DNA of 41,045 bases, from NCBI GenBank assembly GCA_020633555.1, contig JACKDL010000044.1, positions 1 to 41,045 of the forward strand, read 5' to 3'. The notes below the pieces were generated by a model. The model had not been told where the DNA came from and made no database searches. It saw only the letters and a program-made list of their open reading frames with translations. The position numbers and the translations under genes are program-made. Source of the stretch: Myxococcales bacterium (GTDB lineage: Bacteria; Myxococcota_A; Bradymonadia; UBA7976; UBA1532). Positions 1 through 8,510 of the stretch are shown piece by piece (within the stretch, counting starts at the first letter, position 1; the number at the start of each line of letters is the position of its first letter).

Positions 1-700
1 CGCCTGCGAGAAGCCCCCGGTGCTGGTGCTGCTGTCGTCCATGGCCGCCGTGGGCCCCGCCGCCAGCGGCGCCCCGCTGACCGAGGCCGCGGCCGCCCAC
101 CCCGTCACCGAGTACGGCCGCAGCAAGCAGGCCGCCGAGGGCGCCGCCCGGGGGTACGCGGGCCGGGTCCCCATCAGCATCGTGCGCCCCGGGGTGGTGT
201 TCGGGGAGCGCGACCGCGAGACGCTCCCCTACTTCCAGCTCGCCCGGAAGGGCTGGCTGCTGGCCTTCGGGCCCCGCGACGAGGCCATCAGCGTCATCCA
301 CGTGGCCGATCTGGCCCACATCGTCGAGGTGATCTGCCTGCACGGGGAGCGGCTGTCACCCGAGGGGCCGCCCGACAAGGGCGTCTACTTCGCCGCCAAG
401 GACCAGACGAGCTTCGGCGAGCTGGGCGGCCTGCTGGCCGAGATCTACCGCCGCGAGGTGCGGGTGCTGTCGGCGCCGGGCGTGCTGGGGTTCGGGGCGG
501 CGGCCCTGCTGGAGCTCACCGGCCGCATGCTGGGCCGCAGCCGCGAGCGGGTGGACCTGTCCACCGTGCGCACGGCGGCGGCGGGCGCCTGGGTCTGCGA
601 TCCGAGCAAGGCCCTGGCCCTGCCCATCAAGCTGCGCATGACCTTGCGCGAGCGGCTGCAGCAGACGGCCGTGTGGTACCGCGAGGCCGGCTGGCTCTAG
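1..700 (+). CDS. NAD(P)-dependent SDR epimerase/dehydratase, C-terminal part
   Basis: The reading frame is open from the first base (in frame from position 2), so the gene starts before the window and its N-terminal Rossmann GxxGxxG part is missing. What remains reads as an extended short-chain dehydrogenase: a strand ending in LLSSMAAVGP with the Ser of the catalytic triad, then YGRSK (Tyr codon 112-114), the YxxxK motif, followed by IVRPGVVFGERD, typical of nucleotide-sugar or sterol epimerases. The middle segment with VIHVADLAHIVE is the usual substrate-domain binding region. The substrate cannot be told. It ends convergently, 7 bp from the end of the next gene. A GTG at 20 is in frame but is internal to the conserved domain and not a plausible start. 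Confidence 0.85.
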   Translation, partial: ACEKPPVLVLLSSMAAVGPAASGAPLTEAAAAHPVTEYGRSKQAAEGAARGYAGRVPISIVRPGVVFGERDRETLPYFQLARKGWLLAFGPRDEAISVIHVADLAHIVEVICLHGERLSPEGPPDKGVYFAAKDQTSFGELGGLLAEIYRREVRVLSAPGVLGFGAAALLELTGRMLGRSRERVDLSTVRTAAAGAWVCDPSKALALPIKLRMTLRERLQQTAVWYREAGWL

Positions 701-707
701 CCGCCCG

Positions 708-1574
708 TCAGGCCGGCCGGCGGCGCCGCAGCGGATCCCGGCGGGCCAGCCGGATGAAGGCGAACACCAACAGCCACGGCAGCCAGGTCACCGCGCGGGC
801 CACCCAACGGCTGCGGCGCGGCCGCCCGTCCGGGCCGGCGGCGATGGCGTCGCCCTCGCAGCCACCGCCCGAGTCCACGTCGTCGCCTTCACAGCCGCCG
901 CCGCTGTCGCTGCTGCTGCCCGAGTCCAGGTCGTCGCCTTCGCAGCCGCCGCCCGAGCTGCTGCCGCTGCTGTCCCAGCCGCTGTCGTCCCAGCCGTCGT
1001 CGTCGTCCCAGTCGTCGTCGCCCGAGCAGCCGCCGCCGTCGTGGTGGTTGATGACCACCACGCCGCCGCCGCCCTCGCGCACCACCGGCTCGTCGTCCTC
1101 GACGGCCCCCTCCACGGGCACCAGGGCGAAGCGCAGCCCCTCCACCCGCCGCCACAGGTGGGGATCGTCGCGGTCCACGAACTCGGCGGTGAGCTCCACC
1201 TCCACGTCGAAGCGGGCGTCCAGCGCCCGCAGGCGACCCTCGCGGGGGACGCGGTCGCTCAGAAAGACGGTGAGCCCGCGGGCGTCGTACTCGGCGTAGC
1301 CCAGGCGCACATGCGGGCTGGGCAGCAACACCCGGCCCCGGTTGAAGGCGCCGGGCGACACCGCCACCGAAAGCACGCCGGTGCGGCCGCCGGGCAGATC
1401 GGCCGACACGATGGCCTGCACCTCGCCGTCCACCGTGCCCACCGCCTCGACCGCCGCCGAGGTGGGCCGCAGGCCCGGGCCCTCGACCACCAGGTCGCCC
1501 GCCCCGCTGCCGTTCCAGCCCGCCGCCATCAGCCCCAGCGCCGCCACCGTCATCGCCCGCACCCAACCGGTCAT
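708..1574 (-). CDS. Secreted protein with CEGDD repeats and C-terminal membrane anchor
   Basis: Not a family I can name. I chose the ATG at 1574, preceded by a purine-rich GGTGGGGGATGGG; a GTG at 1589 is also in frame. The N-terminus has a short hydrophobic signal-like stretch (MTVAALGLMAAG). About 150 residues of folded, probably beta-rich sequence follow, with a conserved-looking RLGYAEYDARG segment. After INHHDGGGC comes a low-complexity tract of Asp, Gly, Ser and Trp with Cys in the repeated context GGGCEGDD, three near-copies plus one GGGCSGDDD. The end has one hydrophobic segment (WLPWLLVFAFI) followed by an Arg-rich tail. The Cys-Gly tract, single membrane helix and Arg tail resemble the layout of C-terminal sorting signals such as MYXO-CTERM, but the sequence is not the canonical motif. 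Sorting at the cell surface is an inference. Confidence 0.7.
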   Translation of the reverse strand: MTGWVRAMTVAALGLMAAGWNGSGAGDLVVEGPGLRPTSAAVEAVGTVDGEVQAIVSADLPGGRTGVLSVAVSPGAFNRGRVLLPSPHVRLGYAEYDARGLTVFLSDRVPREGRLRALDARFDVEVELTAEFVDRDDPHLWRRVEGLRFALVPVEGAVEDDEPVVREGGGGVVVINHHDGGGCSGDDDWDDDDGWDDSGWDSSGSSSGGGCEGDDLDSGSSSDSGGGCEGDDVDSGGGCEGDAIAAGPDGRPRRSRWVARAVTWLPWLLVFAFIRLARRDPLRRRRPA

Positions 1575-1630
1575 GATCCCATCCCCCACCTGGCCGTTGT
1601 CTGGAAGTCCGCTTCAGCCGCGCCTGCGCC

Positions 1631-2236
1631 TCAGAAGTGCACCGTGGCGGTGCCCACGAGCCGCATGCGCATGAAGCCCGAGTCGTCCAGCCCCGCGGCC
1701 TTGGCGGCGTGATCGATGTCCTCGCGATCGGGCAGGAAGGTCATGTCGCCCGACGCGCCCAGGGACAGGGTGTCGTTCAGCCGGTACTGGAAGCCCACCT
1801 GGGTCGACACGGTGAAGGCGTCGCTCTTGAGCACCAGCGGGTCCAGCCCGTCGCGGCGCACCTCGGACTCGTCGAAGATCTGCCCGAAGCCGAGCTGGAG
1901 CAGCAGCCGGAAGCGCTCGGTGACCGGCAGGTACATGCGACCCGCCAGGGTGTAGCCGCTCTGGCAGCGCTCCACCCGGGCCGCGCCGGCGTTGGCGGGC
2001 CCGTCGAAGCCGAACTCGGCGCGGTCCAGCCGGCCCACCAGGTAGTAGGCGGGCGCGAAGCCCTTGATGCGGCCGCCGAAGCCGAAGGTGCCGCCGTAGG
2101 TGCGGCCGACGTCGCCCGAGGTCTCCAGGCCGATGGGGGCGGCGCCGCCCGCCTCCAGCTCCAGCAGGAAGTGGTTCTCGGCCAGGGCGGGGGTGGCGGT
2201 CAGGGCCAGCAGGGTGATGAGCAGCGTCTTGCGCAT
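1631..2236 (-). CDS. Small outer-membrane beta-barrel-like protein
   Basis: 201 residues with a clear Sec signal peptide (MRKTLLITLLALTATPALA, cleavage after ALA). The mature part alternates polar and hydrophobic residues with many Gly and aromatic residues (FLLELEAGG, YGGTFGFGGRI, FQYRLNDTLSLGASG) and ends in a terminal Phe (VGTATVHF), the usual end of an outer-membrane barrel strand. The size suits an eight-stranded barrel of the OmpA/OmpW type. It has AAAGGA about 9 bases before the ATG. It is followed 57 bp downstream by the CEGDD protein on the same strand and is divergent from the lipoprotein at 2443. The function is unknown. Confidence 0.75.
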   Translation of the reverse strand: MRKTLLITLLALTATPALAENHFLLELEAGGAAPIGLETSGDVGRTYGGTFGFGGRIKGFAPAYYLVGRLDRAEFGFDGPANAGAARVERCQSGYTLAGRMYLPVTERFRLLLQLGFGQIFDESEVRRDGLDPLVLKSDAFTVSTQVGFQYRLNDTLSLGASGDMTFLPDREDIDHAAKAAGLDDSGFMRMRLVGTATVHF

Positions 2237-2325
2237 GGGTCGGTCCTTTCAGTTCGCAGTCACCCGCCCCTTGTGCAACGCCCGTTCCAACCTGCAGGCC
2301 CTGCCTCTGCGGCGAACGGCCCCCC

Positions 2326-2352
2326 CCCGGCGTGCCTGAGCGGCACGCCGGG
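2326..2352. repeat. 11-bp perfect inverted repeat in divergent spacer
   Basis: CCCGGCGTGCC, loop TGAGC, GGCACGCCGGG. It lies in the 206-bp spacer between the divergent genes starting at 2236 (minus) and 2443 (plus). No T-run follows on either strand, so it is not a standard intrinsic terminator. It could be an operator or a leader hairpin of the plus-strand transcript. The rest of the spacer shows a C-tract (2321-2328) and no promoter I would defend. Confidence 0.5.
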
Positions 2353-2442
2353 CGTGACTTGCTGACACGGGGTTCAGGCGCAGCGGGTGACACGACGATG
2401 GCGCTTCGGGTACACAGCGCGTCCACGACCGGGGAGGTCGAC

Positions 2443-4794
2443 ATGCGCACGATCACGCTGGCGGCCGCGCTGGCGCTCACCATCACCGGCTGCGACGACG
2501 GCGACGCCACGCCGCCCGCGGCGGACGTCGGCGCCGATCAGGCCGTCGCCGCCGATCTGGGCCCCACGCCCGATGGCGCCGTGCCCGACATGGCCCCGGA
2601 CGCCGAGCCCGACATGGCCCCCGACCTGGGCCCGGTGGGCGAGCCCACCGCCCAGCTCGTGGTGCAACGCTGGCTCACCGACGCCTACTTCGACTACCCC
2701 GAGGTGTACGCCTTCGCCGCCTTCGAGCCCCGCATGGTGCGCCTGGGCGTGGCCAACGCGGTGGGCTGGCTGGCCTACCAGGGCCTGCTGCCCGGCGAGG
2801 TCGTGCTGCCCGACAGCCCGTGGCGCCTGCCCGCCGTGGGGGAGCGGGTGCCCTTCACGCCCCCCGAGGGCCCCATGGCGCTGGCGGATCTGCAGTTCGC
2901 CGACGCCGGGCCGTGGGTGGCGGTGGGCGACGACATCGTGGCCGTGCGCAACGAGACCCTGTTCGCCGAGCTCGGCGTGCACGTCTACCAGACCGAGCTG
3001 GAGGAGGGCGCCGGCTACGCCGATCTGCTCCCCGGCGGCGCCACCGTGCCGGTGGAGATCGCCGGCGGCGCCCAGGTGCCCGGCGGGGTCATCGCCGCCG
3101 CGGTCACCCTGCCCGCCGACATCGAGCTGACCAGCCATGAGCCCACCCTGGCCCTGCCCCTGCGCGAGGGCCTGGCCACGGTGGTGGGCTGGCTGCCCAG
3201 CGAAGACCCCGACGACTTCATGATCGTGGGCATCGAGGGCGAGTTCAGCGGCGAGCTGGTGGCGGTGCCCGATGAGGACGCCAGCTACGACTTCAGCGAG
3301 CTCATCGAGCTGCACGCCGCCGGCAACGAGCTGGACGCCCTGACCATTGACCGGGTGCGCCTGAGCAACCGCCACCTGCCCCAGGGCCGGGGCGCGCTGC
3401 AGATCGTCAGCGTGAACCGCCAGTTCCTGTACCTGGACCCCATTGGCGCCTACCGGGTGCGCCCGCGGGTGCTCACGCCCGGCAAGCCCATCGGGCTGGT
3501 GGTGGAGTGGCCCGACGGCCGCTTCAACCCTGCCCTGGGCCCCACCATCGACCTGGGCCCCGACGTGCGCGTGGGCCAGATCGGCCTGGACACCTCGGGC
3601 CGGGTGCTGCGGGCGGTGGTGGAGGTGGCCGCCGGTGCCCCCACCGGGCCCCGGGATCTGCGCGTGCTCCAGCAGGGCGAAGAGGTGCTTCGGCTTGAGG
3701 GCCAGGTGCATGTGGCCGACGACCTGCCCGCCAGCGGCGCGTGCGCCGACGCCATCGAGGAGCCTGGCGTGCCGGACGGCACCTGGGTAGGCAGCCTGCA
3801 GGGCCAGCCCGACGAGCCCTTCGTGGCGGCGGGCTGCCTGGGCTTCGAGCCCAACGTCGAGCAGGCGCTGCCGGTGGCCCTGCAGGCGGGCCAGACCCTG
3901 CACGCCGAGCTGTTCGAGCACCGCTTCTTCGGCCAGCTCTACGTGGTGCGGGGCCCCTGCGACGGCGGCGTGGTCACCGAGTGCTTCCGGCCCGCGCGCA
4001 TCGAAGAGCAGCCCCGTCTGAGCTACACGGCGCCGGTGGACGAGACGGTGCTGCTGGTGGTGGCCGCCAACGCCGATCCCGAGGATCCCGACAGTGGCTA
4101 CGCCCTGTCGCTGAGCCGCACCGCCCCGGCCCCGCTGGTGGTGACGCCCACAGTGTTCACCGACGCCGCGCTGGCCGAGCTGACGGTGCGCGCCACCGCG
4201 GGCGGGTTCTCGCGGGCCAACGCCCGGCTTGCCGTGGGCGACGCCCTGGCCGAGGCCGTGGAGGTCCCCGTCGAGGGCGGGCCGGTGATGAACGCCACCG
4301 TGCGCCTGCCCGAGACGCCGGTGCCCGTCCGGCTGGACGTGCAGGCCACCCTGGCCGACGGCAGCCAGGTGGGCGTCGAGGGCGCCATCGAGATCAAGGC
4401 CTTCACCAGCGCCAGCGCCGCCTGCCCCGGCGAGCAGATCCACACCGAGGGCACCTGGTTCGGCTTCACCTTCGCCCAGCCAGCCACCATCGACGCCATC
4501 GAGGTGTGCTACGTGGCGCCCGAGGGGCCCGAGGCCATCCACCGGGTGGATCTGCTGCCCGGCCAGACCCTGGAGGCGCGGGCCGTGATGCCCGAGGCCG
4601 ACGTGGTGCTCTACCTGCTGGCGAGCTGCGACGACCGCACCGGGATCACCTGTGTGGATCTGGGCAGCGGGGGCGATCCCGAGCTGGTGCAGTACACCGC
4701 GCCGAACGTGGCCACCACCGTGTACGTGGTGGTGGACGGCTTCAGCGTCGCCGACGAAGACAACTACGATCTGACCATCCGGATCCGGGACTGA
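2443..4794 (+). CDS. Lipoprotein with PPC-like domains
   Basis: I chose the ATG at 2443 because it is preceded by GGGGAGG (2431-2437) and begins a lipoprotein signal MRTITLAAALALTITGC; the frame runs upstream to 2332 but without such features. After the lipidated Cys comes a disordered linker of PDMAPD-type repeats, then roughly 380 residues of unassigned, probably beta-rich sequence. The C-terminal half holds two similar blocks (near residues 430-555 and 660-783), each starting with a Cys (GACADAI, AACPGE) and ending in a strand such as DSGYALSLS or DNYDLTIRI. Such blocks resemble bacterial pre-peptidase C-terminal (PPC) beta-sandwiches of secreted proteins. The next lipoprotein gene starts 9 bp after the stop, so the two are probably co-transcribed. 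It is likely anchored on the periplasmic or outer face of the outer membrane; no enzymatic motif is visible. Confidence 0.8.
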   Translation: MRTITLAAALALTITGCDDGDATPPAADVGADQAVAADLGPTPDGAVPDMAPDAEPDMAPDLGPVGEPTAQLVVQRWLTDAYFDYPEVYAFAAFEPRMVRLGVANAVGWLAYQGLLPGEVVLPDSPWRLPAVGERVPFTPPEGPMALADLQFADAGPWVAVGDDIVAVRNETLFAELGVHVYQTELEEGAGYADLLPGGATVPVEIAGGAQVPGGVIAAAVTLPADIELTSHEPTLALPLREGLATVVGWLPSEDPDDFMIVGIEGEFSGELVAVPDEDASYDFSELIELHAAGNELDALTIDRVRLSNRHLPQGRGALQIVSVNRQFLYLDPIGAYRVRPRVLTPGKPIGLVVEWPDGRFNPALGPTIDLGPDVRVGQIGLDTSGRVLRAVVEVAAGAPTGPRDLRVLQQGEEVLRLEGQVHVADDLPASGACADAIEEPGVPDGTWVGSLQGQPDEPFVAAGCLGFEPNVEQALPVALQAGQTLHAELFEHRFFGQLYVVRGPCDGGVVTECFRPARIEEQPRLSYTAPVDETVLLVVAANADPEDPDSGYALSLSRTAPAPLVVTPTVFTDAALAELTVRATAGGFSRANARLAVGDALAEAVEVPVEGGPVMNATVRLPETPVPVRLDVQATLADGSQVGVEGAIEIKAFTSASAACPGEQIHTEGTWFGFTFAQPATIDAIEVCYVAPEGPEAIHRVDLLPGQTLEARAVMPEADVVLYLLASCDDRTGITCVDLGSGGDPELVQYTAPNVATTVYVVVDGFSVADEDNYDLTIRIRD

Positions 4795-4803
4795 GGGGGC
4801 CAA

Positions 4804-7392
4804 ATGCGCATCTTCACCATCACCGCGCTGTCCACCATCGCCCTGCTGGCCTGCGAGGCCGAGAAGGTGCCGCCGGCGCCTGAGGCGCCCGCCGCAGCGG
4901 AGCCCGCCGAGGGCGACGGGCCCCCGCTGGCCTGGCAGTCGGCCCGGCACCCGGCCACCGCGGCCGGCGGCGCGGCCACCCTGTTCTTCACCCGCCCGGG
5001 CACCGAGCCCGGCATGGGCGAGGATCCCGAGGTGGATGACGCCGTGGCCGACGCCATCAACCAGGCCGAGTTCACCGTCGACCTGTGCCTGTACGAGTTC
5101 AAGCGCGAGCTGGTCTATCAGGCCGCCGTGAACGCCGCCCTGCGCGGGGTGCAGGTGCGCTTCGTGGGCGACGGCGACGAGATCGAGGACACCGGCTACC
5201 AGGCCCTGGCCCAGGCCGGCGTGCAGCTCGTGGTGCGGCCGCCCAAGCAGCGGATCATGCACAACAAGTTCGCCGTCATCGACGCGCGGCGCGTGTTCAC
5301 CGGGTCGATGAACTACACCGACACCGGCATGTTGATGAACAACAACCACACGGTGCTGCTGGAGAGCCCCGACGCGGCGGACCTGTACGCCGAAGAGTTC
5401 CAGCAGATGTACGACCTGGCCCTGTTCGGCCCAGGCAAGGAGCCGGTGATCCACCCGCGCCAGTTCAACCTGGGCGACCGCCCGGTCGAGGTCTACTTCA
5501 GCCCCGAGGACCGGCCCATCGAGCAGCTCCGCCGGGCCCTCAGCACCGCCGATCACTCCGTGTACTTCATGATCTTCTCGTTCACCGACACCGACGTGGC
5601 CGCCGATCTCGAGGCGCTGCACGCCCAGGGCGTCGAGGTGGTGGGCGTGTTCGACGAGAGCCAGGCCCGCGGCCGCTACAGCGTGGATGAGCGCCTGGCC
5701 CAGGCCGGCCTGCCGGTGTTCATCGACGGCAACAACAACGCCGATGGCTTCGCGGGCGGAAAGCTGCACCACAAGGTGATGCTCATCGACGTGGGCACCG
5801 ACTCGGATCCCATCGTGGTGAGCGGCTCGTTCAACTGGTCGAACGCCGCCAACCTGTACAACGACGAGAACCTGGTCATCTACCGCGGCGCCGACTTCGC
5901 CCTGCCCTTCCTGGAGGAGTTCTGCGCCGTGCTCGAGGTGGCCACCCCCCACCCCGAGTACCTGCTCGAGGTGCCCGATCCGTGCGCCGCCCTGCGGGTG
6001 AGCGTGCGCATCAACGAGGTGCTGCCCAACCCCGAGGGCACCGACGGCCCCGAGGAGTTCGTCGAGCTGGTCAACGCCGGCCCGTCGCCCATGGATCTGG
6101 CGGGCTGGACCCTGGGCGATCTGACCAGCCCCGAGCGCCACGTCTTCGACAGCGTGGTGCTGCAGCCCGGCGCGAGCATCGTGGTGTACGGCGGCCCGAA
6201 CGAGGCCGAGCCCGATCGCCGGGTGGCCAGCGCCGGCGGCGGCCTCAGCCTGAACAACTCCAGCGAGACCATCACGCTGCGCGACGCCACCGGCACGGTG
6301 ATCGACCAGATCTCGTGGGCCAACGCCGCCTCGGGCGTGGCCTTCAACCGCAGCCCCGACGGCGCCACCGACGGCGACGTGGTGGTGCCCCACACCGATC
6401 TGGGTGCGGCCGCCATGAGCCCCGGACGCCGGGTGGACGGCAGCCTCTGGCCGGGCCAGCCCATGATCGTCATCAACGAGCTGCTGCCCAACCCCGACGG
6501 CACCGACGCCGGCGAGGAGTACATCGAGCTGGTGAACGCCGGCACGGGCGTGGTGGACCTGAGCGGCTGGACCCTGGGCGACGCCCTGGAGGTGCGCCAC
6601 ATCTTCGACGGCCCGCGCCTGGCCCCCGGCGACGTGCTGGTGCTGTTCGACAAGGGCGAGCACGCCGACGTGCCCAACGCCCTGGTGTCGAGCACGGGCT
6701 CGCTGTCGTTGAACAACACCGGCGACACGGTGACCCTGACCGACGTGCACGGCGTGGTGCACACGCAGGTGGAGTACGGCAGCGCGGTCAGCGGCATGGC
6801 CTTCAACCAGAGCACCGACGGGCAGCGCACCGGCATGCTGGTCTTTCACTCCCTGGTGGAGGGGGCCGCGGGCAACCTGTCCCCCGGCCGGCGCGCCGAC
6901 GGCGGCCTGTGGATCCCGCCGCCGCCCATGCTGAAGGTGGTCATCAACGAGCTGCTGCCCGACCCCGCCGGCACGGACACCGGCAGCGAGTACGTGGAGC
7001 TGGTGAACGTGGGCGACGCCGACATCGACCTGGCCGGCTACAGCCTGGGCGACGCCACCAGCAACGACCGCCACGTCTTCGCCGGCGGCAGCGTGCTGCC
7101 GGTGGGCCAGGCGCTGGTGATCTTCGACAAGGGCGAGCACGCGGAGGTGCCCGGGGCCATCAACAGCAGCTCGGGCAGCCTGTCGCTGAACAACACCGGC
7201 GACCAGATCACCTTGTACCGCCCGGACGGCACGGTGATGGACGGCGTGGCCTACGACAGCGCCCGCGAGGGTGTGGCCCTGACCCGCAGCGCCGACGCCG
7301 ATCCGCTGACCGTGCTGGTGGACCACGACACGGCTCAGGGCGCGGTGGGCTACAAGTCGCCGGGCCTGCGCAACGACGGCTCGCCCTGGTGA
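4804..7392 (+). CDS. Lipoprotein phospholipase D-like nuclease with three lamin-tail domains
   Basis: 862 residues. A lipoprotein signal (LSTIALLAC) is followed by a short Pro/Ala/Glu linker. Residues about 55-390 are a two-lobed phospholipase D-superfamily domain with both HKD motifs intact: HNKFAVID followed by FTGSMN in the first lobe, and HHKVMLID followed by VVSGSFNWS in the second. This pairing is typical of PLD nucleases and phosphodiesterases. Then come three lamin-tail (LTD) beta-sandwich repeats of about 155 residues, starting at INEVLPNPEGTDG, INELLPNPDGTDA and INELLPDPAGTDT, each with a SLNNS or SLNNT turn. LTDs in bacteria are usually on secreted nucleases or surface proteins and may bind DNA or the envelope. 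A GGGGG Shine-Dalgarno overlaps the end of the preceding lipoprotein gene. Substrate (DNA or lipid) is undecided. Confidence 0.9.
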   Translation: MRIFTITALSTIALLACEAEKVPPAPEAPAAAEPAEGDGPPLAWQSARHPATAAGGAATLFFTRPGTEPGMGEDPEVDDAVADAINQAEFTVDLCLYEFKRELVYQAAVNAALRGVQVRFVGDGDEIEDTGYQALAQAGVQLVVRPPKQRIMHNKFAVIDARRVFTGSMNYTDTGMLMNNNHTVLLESPDAADLYAEEFQQMYDLALFGPGKEPVIHPRQFNLGDRPVEVYFSPEDRPIEQLRRALSTADHSVYFMIFSFTDTDVAADLEALHAQGVEVVGVFDESQARGRYSVDERLAQAGLPVFIDGNNNADGFAGGKLHHKVMLIDVGTDSDPIVVSGSFNWSNAANLYNDENLVIYRGADFALPFLEEFCAVLEVATPHPEYLLEVPDPCAALRVSVRINEVLPNPEGTDGPEEFVELVNAGPSPMDLAGWTLGDLTSPERHVFDSVVLQPGASIVVYGGPNEAEPDRRVASAGGGLSLNNSSETITLRDATGTVIDQISWANAASGVAFNRSPDGATDGDVVVPHTDLGAAAMSPGRRVDGSLWPGQPMIVINELLPNPDGTDAGEEYIELVNAGTGVVDLSGWTLGDALEVRHIFDGPRLAPGDVLVLFDKGEHADVPNALVSSTGSLSLNNTGDTVTLTDVHGVVHTQVEYGSAVSGMAFNQSTDGQRTGMLVFHSLVEGAAGNLSPGRRADGGLWIPPPPMLKVVINELLPDPAGTDTGSEYVELVNVGDADIDLAGYSLGDATSNDRHVFAGGSVLPVGQALVIFDKGEHAEVPGAINSSSGSLSLNNTGDQITLYRPDGTVMDGVAYDSAREGVALTRSADADPLTVLVDHDTAQGAVGYKSPGLRNDGSPW

Positions 7393-7416
7393 GCGCGCCG
7401 GGGTAGGTTGCGCCCC

Positions 7417-8205
7417 ATGACGCAGCCCAGCCCCCCGCCCAGCACGCCCGCCGCCCCTCACCCCCGCGACCGCTTCCTCACCGTCTACGGGCGCAAGCCT
7501 GTGCTCGAGGCCCTGCGCACGCCCGGCGTCCGGGTGGACAAGCTGCTGGTGGCCCACAACGCCCACGGCGACGCCGTGCAGGAGCTGCTGCAGGCCGCCC
7601 ACGAGGTGGGCGTGAAGGCGCAGCGGGTGGCGCCCAAGCAGGTCACCCGCCTGTCCCGCAACCAGCGCCAGGATCAGGGCGTGGTGGCCGACGTGCTCGC
7701 GCCGCGGATGGCCGCGCTCGACGCCACCCTGGCCGCGCCCCTGCCCCGCCGCTGGGCCGGCCTGCTGCTGGACGGCGTCACCACGCCGGCCAACGTGGGC
7801 ATGGTGCTGCGCGCGGCCACGGGCGCCGGGCTGGAGGGCATCGTGCTGCCCCGGGCGGGCAGCCCCGAGGTGGGGCCGCTGGTGATCAAGGCGTCGGCGG
7901 GGGTGGCCTTCAACGCCCCCATCCTGCGCGCCGCCACGGCGAGCGAAGCGGCCGCGGCCCTGGTGGCGGCGGGGGTGACCCTGGTGGGGCTGCGCATGGA
8001 CGGCGCCGACGACCTGTACGCCGCGCAGTGGCCCGACCGGGTGTGCTTCGTGCTGGGCAACGAGACCCACGGCGTCAGCGCCGAGGTGGCGGCCCACACG
8101 ACCCGCTGGGCGCGGATCCCCATGGCGGCCGGGGTCGAAAGCCTGAACGTGGCCACCGCCGGGGCCGTGGTGGCCTTCGAGCTCATGCGGCGGCGCCGGC
8201 TCTGA
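7417..8205 (+). CDS. SpoU/TrmH-family RNA 2'-O-methyltransferase
   Basis: 262 residues with the ATG at 7417 and GGTAGG about 10 bases ahead; a TTG at 7408 is the alternative. The N-terminal part (TVYGRKPVLEAL) is the short substrate-binding domain seen in RlmB-like enzymes. The three SPOUT motifs are all present: DGVTTPANVGMVLRAA (from residue 119), FVLGNETHGVS (around 213) and VESLNVATAGAVVAFE (around 240-255), which form the knotted AdoMet site. The reaction is 2'-O-ribose methylation of rRNA or tRNA. The length suits RlmB, but the exact target nucleotide cannot be read from sequence. It ends before a 305-bp convergent spacer. Confidence 0.93.
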   Translation: MTQPSPPPSTPAAPHPRDRFLTVYGRKPVLEALRTPGVRVDKLLVAHNAHGDAVQELLQAAHEVGVKAQRVAPKQVTRLSRNQRQDQGVVADVLAPRMAALDATLAAPLPRRWAGLLLDGVTTPANVGMVLRAATGAGLEGIVLPRAGSPEVGPLVIKASAGVAFNAPILRAATASEAAAALVAAGVTLVGLRMDGADDLYAAQWPDRVCFVLGNETHGVSAEVAAHTTRWARIPMAAGVESLNVATAGAVVAFELMRRRRL

Positions 8206-8292
8206 GCCGGCTGCGTCGGCGCGCCTTGCTCACGGCCGCCTGGTCGGCGCGGCTCAGGCTCAACCTGAACGTGGCACCCGATGACAAAGCCT

Positions 8293-8325
8293 GAAACCGG
8301 GCGTATTCCTTCTGGATACGGTTTC
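8293..8325. repeat. Bulged hairpin enclosing the palindrome at 8303-8319
   Basis: Outer arms GAAACC (8293-8298) and GGTTTC (8320-8325) flank the 17-bp palindrome, with four unpaired bases (GGGC) on the left only. As RNA this gives a stem of about 12 pairs with bulges. It sits 88 bp after the methyltransferase stop and could act as its 3' hairpin, though no T-run follows. The 305-bp spacer (8206-8510) otherwise contains the hairpin at 8424-8460 and no convincing protein gene. Confidence 0.5.
8303..8319. promoter_or_regulatory. Candidate operator site A (GTATTCC-type palindrome)
   Basis: GTATTCCTTCTGGATAC. It matches 14 of 17 bases of the site at 10043-10059, including the first eight and the last six. 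Such AT-containing words are rare in this GC-rich DNA. It lies in the convergent spacer, about 190 bp beyond the 3' end of the TIGR02147-lipoprotein operon, with no annotated gene directly downstream on either strand. A regulatory role is inferred from the match to the sites upstream of the TIGR02147 gene. Confidence 0.5.
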
Positions 8326-8423
8326 CTGAAGGCGCTCTGTCTCTGACGCTGCGAAGGGGCTAACGTGCCCCCATCGGCGCTCGGCGTGGCCCACTGGGGG
8401 GTCGGCCGCACACAGCGAGCGTC

Positions 8424-8460
8424 GCGGCCGGCCCGAGCCTGGGGGGGACGGGCCGGCCGC
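8424..8460. terminator. Strong hairpin in convergent spacer, probable terminator
   Basis: A perfect 12-bp stem, GCGGCCGGCCCG (8424-8435) with CGGGCCGGCCGC (8449-8460), encloses a 13-base G-rich loop and is followed on the plus strand by CCATTTTCCC. It lies between convergent genes ending at 8205 (plus) and 8511 (minus), where a terminator is expected. The T-tract is short (four T), so termination strength is uncertain. Confidence 0.6.
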
Positions 8461-8510
8461 CCATTTTCCCACCTACGCTCAGCCCATCCAGACGCAGCGG
8501 CGGCCGCCGG

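Noticed and set aside
2342..2363. A sigma-54-like GG...GC pattern in the 2237-2442 spacer
   Set aside because: The spacing between the GG and GC elements is wrong (9 or 18 instead of 10 bases), and the sequence is explained by the hairpin.
2374..8097. A 1907-codon open frame on the minus strand
   Set aside because: It runs antisense to two lipoproteins and the methyltransferase. It is Gly/His/Val-rich low-complexity sequence, as expected when codons with G or C at the third position are read on the opposite strand.
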